Made by a program: the position numbers and the translations under genes
The notes under the pieces: generated by a model
Database searches by the model: none
Told to the model about the DNA's origin: nothing
Seen by the model: only the letters and a program-made list of their open reading frames with translations
Source: Psychrobacter sp. UBA6766
Lineage (GTDB): Bacteria > Pseudomonadota > Gammaproteobacteria > Pseudomonadales > Moraxellaceae
DNA: 48,106 bases
Direction: 5' to 3'
Assembly (NCBI RefSeq): GCF_002453355.1
Contig: NZ_DKGQ01000052.1
Location: 1 to 48,106, forward strand
Part shown: one piece after another, positions 42,611 through 48,106 of the stretch
Layout: each line of letters begins with the position of its first letter
Numbering within the stretch: position 1 is the first letter of the stretch

Positions 42611-44461
42611 TTAAGGCTTTGCTGGCTTAACCAATTTTACCAATGGCGCGTAACCTGACTGCGGCATCACACTTACTGGGATAAATTGTAGCGCCCCGCC
42701 ATTGATACAATAGCGCAGGCCGCCGCGATCTTTTGGACCGTCTGGGAATACATGACCCAAATGCGAATCTGCTACTCGTGAACGAACCTCAGTACGGACC
42801 ATGTTAAAGGCGGTATCGTCATGCTGAGTAATCACCTGCATGTCAATTGGCTTGGTAAAACTTGGCCAACCGCAGCCAGATTGGTATTTATCGGTTGATA
42901 AAAATAACGGCTCTCCACTCACAACATCGACATAAATCCCTGGCGCAAATAAATTATCATACTCATGACTGAACGCCCGCTCTGTAGCCGCTTCTTGCGT
43001 AATATTATATTGCGCTTTGGTCAAAGTATTTTTTAGGGCGCCTTTATCGAATCCAGCATAGCGTTTGGGGTCTAGTGCTTCAGCAACCGTGCTTACAGGG
43101 GCAAGCTTGCGACGTGTGCTGCCTTCAGGCTTATCATCGGCCAAGCTTAAATCGACATGACAATAGCCATTTGGATTTTTTGCCAAATAATCTTGATGAT
43201 ACATCTCAGCCAAATAGAAATTATCTAACGGCTTATTTTCGACGACAATTTTCTGCTTATATTGGCTTTGGATGCGTTTTAGGGCCGCATCGATGACCGC
43301 TTTATCTGCTTTATCGGTGTAATAAACGCCCGAACGGTACTGGACGCCGCGATCATTGCCTTGTTTGTTTAGGCTGGTCGGATCAATCACGCGAAAGTAG
43401 TATTTTAGAATCGTATCAAGATCGGTTTTATCAGCATCGTAAGTAACCTTAACCGTCTCAGCATGACCTGAACCACGAATTACTTGTTCGTAGCTTGGAT
43501 TAGCCGTCTCACCATTAGCATAGCCTGACACAGCATCGACCACACCTTCGACGCGCTCCATATAAGCTTCAACGCCCCAGAAGCAGCCACCTGCCAAGTA
43601 GATCGATCGCGTATTAATCGCTTTGCCTTTATCATTATAATAAACGCCATCTTTCTGTTTGATGGTTTCAATCTTACTATTGTTATTCAATGCTTGCGCA
43701 TTGGCGGGTTTTGCATTTCCCGCTTTCAGCTCCGCAAAGTCATTATTGGCATTTTCAGCAAGGGCATACGCCTGCTCTGCCGATATATTGCCTTTAACTA
43801 AGTGCACCAAGTTGCCGTTTTTATCAAGAATCGCCCAGCTTGGATATACTTGCACACCAAGCTTATTAATCAGCTCACCCGAAGCATCAGATAACACTGG
43901 TAATTTTGGATAATCAGCTTGCACGCCTGCATACCAAGTGCTGAATTCGCCCTCCGTTTTTTCATTTAAATGACCAGGGCTGGCAACCGTAACGACATTT
44001 AAATCCGCAAACTTAGGATCGGTACGCCACTCTTCTGTTTCCGCAAGCGTTCCTAAACACAACGGGCACCAACTTGCCCAAAACTTAATCAAAGTAGGCT
44101 TATTTGGATCAATGACGTCAGCACCCGTTTTGCCCAAGCCTGTTGTCAGCTGCGGCAATGCTTGCATTTGTCCAAGCATGTCAGATGGCAGCATATCGCG
44201 CGAGTTTTTCACGCCGCTGTTTTGGCTACTGGCGTTGGCGCTACTGCTGGCATTGTTCTTAGAGTTGTTTTCTGCACTGCTCATTTGCCCGCAAGCAACC
44301 AAGATTCCTGCACTTAATACCGTCGTTACCCCAAAAGCGCTGACGTTTTTTAACCAACGTGCTGCTGCTCGCGGTGACTGTGTCGCTAAATCATGAGTGT
44401 TGCTGCCCTTATCAGAGCCATTTGTATTGTAAGACTTATTATCTTGTTTATCAGGTAGCAT
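42611..44461 (-). CDS. msrAB: Thioredoxin-MsrA-MsrB fusion, envelope methionine sulfoxide reductase (PilB-like)
   Basis: A 616-residue three-domain protein. After a 40-residue tail comes a hydrophobic stretch ending in LVAC (Cys57), a lipobox or anchor, so it is exported. A TlpA-like thioredoxin domain (about 90-245) has CPLC (Cys132, Cys135). MsrA (about 285-445) has GGCFWG with catalytic Cys293. MsrB (about 480-600) has SGCGWPSF with Cys530 and RYCIN with catalytic Cys585. The order matches Neisseria PilB, where the thioredoxin domain receives electrons from DsbD and reduces both Msr domains, repairing oxidised envelope proteins. An Asn/Ser-rich linker follows the anchor. It has its own promoter region and terminator. 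Confidence 0.93.
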   Translation of the reverse strand: MLPDKQDNKSYNTNGSDKGSNTHDLATQSPRAAARWLKNVSAFGVTTVLSAGILVACGQMSSAENNSKNNASSSANASSQNSGVKNSRDMLPSDMLGQMQALPQLTTGLGKTGADVIDPNKPTLIKFWASWCPLCLGTLAETEEWRTDPKFADLNVVTVASPGHLNEKTEGEFSTWYAGVQADYPKLPVLSDASGELINKLGVQVYPSWAILDKNGNLVHLVKGNISAEQAYALAENANNDFAELKAGNAKPANAQALNNNSKIETIKQKDGVYYNDKGKAINTRSIYLAGGCFWGVEAYMERVEGVVDAVSGYANGETANPSYEQVIRGSGHAETVKVTYDADKTDLDTILKYYFRVIDPTSLNKQGNDRGVQYRSGVYYTDKADKAVIDAALKRIQSQYKQKIVVENKPLDNFYLAEMYHQDYLAKNPNGYCHVDLSLADDKPEGSTRRKLAPVSTVAEALDPKRYAGFDKGALKNTLTKAQYNITQEAATERAFSHEYDNLFAPGIYVDVVSGEPLFLSTDKYQSGCGWPSFTKPIDMQVITQHDDTAFNMVRTEVRSRVADSHLGHVFPDGPKDRGGLRYCINGGALQFIPVSVMPQSGYAPLVKLVKPAKP

Positions 44462-44896
44462 GGAGGACCCTTTTTACAAAATCTTGCGAGCACCCGCTTA
44501 ATGTTTAATAGTCATTAAGCGTATTCAAAAGCAATGAAGCAGAATGAATGTTAGTGAAAGCAAATAGATTGCGAGATATATGAAAATGAAGAGAACGACG
44601 ACGGCATTAGACTATCTTAATAGTATACATCGCTAGTGGAGTTTACTTTAATAAAAAATAAGAGGTTGCTACACTTTTTTAACAACACCGTAAGAGTAGT
44701 GATATACAGGATTGAGTACGAAGAAATTGATGTGAACAATTATTAATGGGCGATTATATTTATATGAGGATAAAATAATGAAAAATCAATATTACTAACA
44801 CAATCAATTGCTTAACCAATAATTTGTTAGTTAATAACGGTTAGATTAAGAACATGGGTAAATTAAGAGCATGAGTAAACTAAGAATATAGGTAAA
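44462..44896. other. Intergenic region between opuA ATPase and msrAB
   Basis: These 435 bp hold the msrAB promoter and, at the far end, three 17-bp tandem repeats that abut the ATPase stop codon. No gene is visible, apart from meaningless short frames. Confidence 0.5.
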
Positions 44897-44897
44897 T
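44847..44897. repeat. Three tandem 17-bp repeats
   Basis: TAAGAACATGGGTAAAT, TAAGAGCATGAGTAAAC and TAAGAATATAGGTAAAT lie head to tail; the last ends at the stop codon of the ABC ATPase gene. Confidence 0.8.
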
Positions 44898-45808
44898 TAA
44901 CTTTTAGCACCCATAAACTGTGCCACATAATTGTCAGCGGGATTGTGTCGCAGCTCACTTGCGCTACCAGTTTGTACCAGACGCCCACCATTTAAAATAC
45001 TGATACGCTGACCAACCTTGACTGCCTCATCGATATCGTGGGTAATAAAGACAATGGTTTTATTGAGCCGTTCTTGAAGTTCAAGTAATTGATCTTGCAG
45101 CTGCGCACGAATAAGCGGATCGAGGGCGGAGAACGCCTCATCCATGAGTAAGATTGGGTTGTCAGTTGCCAACGCTCGTGCCAGCCCCACCCGCTGCTGC
45201 ATACCGCCAGACAATTCATCAGGATAGCTGCGTTCTAGATTGGGAAGCCCAACTTCATTGAGCCAATGCCGTGCCACCTCGTGGCGCTCCTTAATGCTCA
45301 TTTTACGCACGCGCAGACCATAGGCGACGTTTTGCAGCACCGTCATATGAGGTACCAAACCAAAGTGTTGGAAAACCATACTGACCGTTTGCTGACGATA
45401 GTGTTGTAAGCCTTTATCATCCAGCTCTAGGATATTAATAGCAGAAGATTTTTCGTTTTTGTTCTGTAATTGCTCCTCGCTTACGACCGCTGAATTAGAA
45501 ACGGTTTCCGCTGTAGAGTCTTTAGCGTTAATAGCGGTATCGACCCAAATTTTTCCGCTAGTTGGGTCAATCAAGCGATTAATATGGCGTATCAATGTTG
45601 ACTTACCAGAGCCTGACAAGCCCATAATACAATGCAGCTCACCCGCTTCAATCGCGAGATTGATATCATAAAGTCCCACCGAATAGCCAGTCTGCTCCTT
45701 TACCTTAATACTATCCATCCCTTCTGCCAATAACGCCAAGGCTGACTGCGCTTGCGAGCTATTGGCGTTATAAATCTTGCTGATATTTTCTAATTGAATA
45801 TGATTCAT
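44897..45808 (-). CDS. Glycine betaine/proline-type ABC transporter ATPase (ProV/OpuAA-like)
   Basis: A 303-residue ATPase. Walker A is GLSGSGKSTLIRH, the signature is LSGGMQQRVGLARALA and Walker B is ILLMDEAFSALDPLIR with the H-loop FITHDIDEA, all typical of ProV/OpuAA. The C-terminal CBS domains of E. coli ProV (400 residues) are missing. Between Walker A and the Q-loop there is an insertion of about 40 Ser/Glu/Asn-rich residues. I chose ATG 45808 after GAGAA; an ATG four codons earlier has no such site. It lies 33 bp after the fused binding protein-permease gene, so the two form one operon that imports a compatible solute, most likely betaine, choline or carnitine. Confidence 0.9.
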   Translation of the reverse strand: MNHIQLENISKIYNANSSQAQSALALLAEGMDSIKVKEQTGYSVGLYDINLAIEAGELHCIMGLSGSGKSTLIRHINRLIDPTSGKIWVDTAINAKDSTAETVSNSAVVSEEQLQNKNEKSSAINILELDDKGLQHYRQQTVSMVFQHFGLVPHMTVLQNVAYGLRVRKMSIKERHEVARHWLNEVGLPNLERSYPDELSGGMQQRVGLARALATDNPILLMDEAFSALDPLIRAQLQDQLLELQERLNKTIVFITHDIDEAVKVGQRISILNGGRLVQTGSASELRHNPADNYVAQFMGAKS

Positions 45809-45841
45809 GGTTGTTCTCATTTTTATTTTTATGATGAATAA

Positions 45842-47800
45842 TTAACCAATTGGGCGTCTGCCCGCATCGATGGTTTTTTGCCGTGCTCGTTTGTCTTGGC
45901 CAAAGGCTTGCGTAATACGGTCAATGATGATGGCGACGATGACAATAGCAGTACCTGCTTGTAAACCTTGACCGATATTGAGCGTTTGAATCGATTGCAA
46001 CACATCCTCACCAAGACCCGGCGCACCAATCATAGAAGCCAGCACCACCATAGAAAGCGACATCATCACCGCTTGATTAATGCCTGCCATGATGCTCGGC
46101 AGCGCTTGCGGCAGTTTAATCCAGATAAGTAACTGCAAATGGGTGCTACCAAATGAGCGCCCTGCTTCGACCATTTCGTGATTGACTTGCGTAATCCCAA
46201 GTGTGGTCAAGCGAATCAGCGGCGGCAAAGCATAAATAATGGTGGCAAATAGCGCGGGCACTTTACCAATTCCAAATAACATCAATACTGGTATTAAATA
46301 GACAAAGCTTGGCATGGTTTGCATGACATCCAGAATCGGCGTAATGATCTTGCGCAGCAGCTTACTGCCTGACATAGCAATACCAATCGGAATACCAATC
46401 ACAACCGTGACCAACACTGACACCATAAGCAACGCCAAAGTATCAATCAACGCGTCCCACAGTCCAAACGCACCAATTAAAAACAACCCTACGCCGCATG
46501 CCAGCGCAAACCATATTTTGCGTACGCCAAACCAAGCTAAAACGGTTACGAGCGCAATAATCAGCCATGGCGGGATAAATGTCAAAAAGCGTTCAATGGG
46601 CAACAATAGATAGGTCAAAGCGGCGCTACTAACACTGCGAAAAATGTCACCATAGTTTCTAACCACAGTCGCTAAAACGTTATTGAGCGACGTTTCAAGC
46701 GACCATGAAGGAAAGCTTGAGGACAAACCGAATATATTGGTGGCCTTGTTATTTTCTAACGTGTCTGACGCAACGTTGTTTGCTAAAGCACCGCCATTGA
46801 GACTGATACCAAGCGAAGCTGCCATATTGTCCGCCGCTTCCGCTGACATCCAAGTTTGCCAAACGTCAGGGTTATTACGCAAAAACGCCAGCGCTTGCTC
46901 ATCACCGCTACGTTTGCTTTCACTCATCTCTAAAATAGCGCCATTGAGCTGATCAGGGGTAAATTTAACTTTTTTAAAAAAATCGGTTAGCTGGGGGTTA
47001 GTCTCAATAAAGGGCGTTGATACTGCAATACTCAAAGGAGAGACAGGAAAGCCTGAGATGCAATCAGAAGTACCATCAGCTATTAGTAAATCTTGCCAAC
47101 AGGCATCATCGTGCGCAGGGAACTCTAATGGCGCAAAGTCATATTTTGCCATGAGGCCAGTTGGTTGCCAGTAATAAAACAATAGGGGTTTGTGCTGTTC
47201 AAATGCAGAGGAGATTTCAGCGTCGAGCGCAGCACCCGTACCAGGATGCACAATGTTAAAAATACTGTCTAAACCTGTATTTTTTAGCAAACGGGTATTA
47301 AAAATCTCACACGCCCACCCTGATGGACAATTCATAAAACGTGACTTTCGCGGATCTTCAGGATCTTTAAACAGCTCAGCATATTTGGGCAAATCTTGAT
47401 AACGGCGTAGACCTGGATTCTCATCTAAGACATACTTAGGTACATACCAACCTTGGGTCGCGCCGCCCTCAAGCGTATCGCCGATGACCGCCACTTTCTC
47501 ATCATTGATGGCTTTCTCTAGAATTGGCGAGCGTCCTATCCACTGCTCACCGATGACTTGGATATCATCTTGTAGCAGCGCATTTTCGAGCGCAGGACCT
47601 GCGCCTGGCACCTCGGTCACTTGGCAGCCATAGCCGTGCTCAGTGATATATTTCAATACTCCCGTGGTAAATTGCCCACTCTCCCACGTGAGCGCGCCAA
47701 ATTTTATCGGCGCATCACAATTTGGCCCAGCAGCGGACACGGGTGAAGACAGTATTAGCGAGCTTATTAATAGTAAGCTAAAAGCAATCCATTGGCGCAC
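45842..47800 (-). CDS. Fused substrate-binding protein and permease of a glycine betaine-type ABC transporter
   Basis: A 652-residue fusion. A signal-like hydrophobic segment (FSLLLISSLILSSPVSA) precedes the OpuAC-type binding domain (about 24-320: IKFGALTWESGQFTTGVLKYI, PLLFYYWQPTGLMAKYDF with aromatic residues of the ligand cage). The ProW/OpuAB permease half (about 390-645) has some six spans and the ATPase-contact EAGRSFGSTHLQLLIWIKLPQALPSIMAGINQ. In E. coli these are separate ProX and ProW. The joined form exists in relatives, with the N-terminal receptor before the membrane part. First gene of its operon, followed by the ATPase. Confidence 0.93.
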   Translation of the reverse strand: MRQWIAFSLLLISSLILSSPVSAAGPNCDAPIKFGALTWESGQFTTGVLKYITEHGYGCQVTEVPGAGPALENALLQDDIQVIGEQWIGRSPILEKAINDEKVAVIGDTLEGGATQGWYVPKYVLDENPGLRRYQDLPKYAELFKDPEDPRKSRFMNCPSGWACEIFNTRLLKNTGLDSIFNIVHPGTGAALDAEISSAFEQHKPLLFYYWQPTGLMAKYDFAPLEFPAHDDACWQDLLIADGTSDCISGFPVSPLSIAVSTPFIETNPQLTDFFKKVKFTPDQLNGAILEMSESKRSGDEQALAFLRNNPDVWQTWMSAEAADNMAASLGISLNGGALANNVASDTLENNKATNIFGLSSSFPSWSLETSLNNVLATVVRNYGDIFRSVSSAALTYLLLPIERFLTFIPPWLIIALVTVLAWFGVRKIWFALACGVGLFLIGAFGLWDALIDTLALLMVSVLVTVVIGIPIGIAMSGSKLLRKIITPILDVMQTMPSFVYLIPVLMLFGIGKVPALFATIIYALPPLIRLTTLGITQVNHEMVEAGRSFGSTHLQLLIWIKLPQALPSIMAGINQAVMMSLSMVVLASMIGAPGLGEDVLQSIQTLNIGQGLQAGTAIVIVAIIIDRITQAFGQDKRARQKTIDAGRRPIG

Positions 47801-48106
47801 GGCAGATCCTATTTATCGTTATTATTATTAATAATTATCTCTAGGTTTAGTAGAGCTTATTTGTACACCCAAAGTCTGTTATTTATTATTAATTTCTTTA
47901 CTTATAACCCATCTAATAGTCACCACAATCTCGTTTAGGCGGTCTACAAAGTGTAGCGACTTATAGATAAGATGACAAATGCTCATTTATCCTAAAAAAC
48001 GGTTTTTAACTCCTTATTTTGAATGCTTTGTTTTGAAGAGGAAGGATTAACTTTTGGATAAAAAAATAGCACCGACCCGAGTAGATGCTATTTTTATAAC
48101 GTTGCT
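47801..48106. other. Upstream region of the betaine transporter operon
   Basis: These 306 bp should hold the operon's promoter. Nothing codes. A strong hairpin at 48062-48095 closes the window. Confidence 0.5.
48062..48095. terminator. Terminator at the window end
   Basis: AAAAATAGCA and TGCTATTTTT form a perfect 10-bp stem with a 14-nt loop and T-runs both ways. It probably ends a minus-strand gene beyond the window. Confidence 0.7.

Noticed and set aside
1..48106. CRISPR array, tRNA, rRNA or prophage
   Set aside because: No regularly spaced repeats, no cloverleaf-like or ribosomal sequence and no phage structural gene were recognised by eye.

Overview
The window reads as chromosomal DNA of a gammaproteobacterium of the family Moraxellaceae, most likely Psychrobacter. 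The basis is the E. coli-like class Ia ribonucleotide reductase set (nrdA, nrdB, YfaE-type ferredoxin), a PilB-like thioredoxin-MsrA-MsrB fusion, scattered type II secretion genes (gspL, gspM), an oversized LysM-rich MltD-like protein, and many conserved housekeeping proteins carrying low-complexity Asn/Ser/Lys-rich N-terminal extensions. I assign the genus by recognition of gene content, not by a search. I saw no rRNA, tRNA, prophage, insertion sequence or CRISPR array.

Layout. 1-2.2 kb: tenA, a SAM methyltransferase and a DUF493 protein, flanked by terminators. 2.2-9.7 kb: the ribonucleotide reductase locus, with candidate NrdR boxes before nrdA, then nrdB and yfaE. Here nrdA and nrdB are separated by about 3.2 kb of accessory DNA: a complete type I Thoeris anti-phage system (thsA, thsB), a REP-like palindrome, a relBE-type toxin-antitoxin pair, and a third small gene whose last 27 residues copy the C-terminal tail of the antitoxin. 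9.7-20.2 kb: cell-envelope genes (DegS-like protease, Nif3 protein, MltF-like and MltD-like lytic transglycosylases, an NTF2-like periplasmic protein, a CNNM/CBS membrane protein), with a 1-kb gene-poor interval full of long inverted repeats at 12.35-13.4 kb. 20.6-24.6 kb: yajC-secD-secF. 24.7-27.5 kb: a MATE exporter and azlC-azlD. 27.6-38.4 kb, all on the minus strand: purF, cvpA, pyrD, a small membrane protein, gspM, gspL, sixA, gpsA, a nitroreductase, zapE and an alpha/beta hydrolase. 38.5-48.1 kb: a small lipoprotein, xseA, xseB, pncB, the msrAB fusion and a two-gene betaine-type ABC transporter (ATPase plus a fused binding protein-permease).

The most interesting region is the nrdA-nrdB interval. 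ThsB should make a cyclic ADP-ribose signal on infection and ThsA should sense it through its SLOG domain and destroy NAD+ with its SIR2 domain; the key residues of both are present. Its place inside the dNTP-synthesis locus, beside a TA module with an apparent extra antitoxin-tail protein, is unusual. A second theme is the intergenic DNA, which repeatedly carries short degenerate tandem duplications of 13-17 bp, a 7-bp x4 repeat before azlC, and 10-12 bp inverted repeats with 23-31 nt loops.
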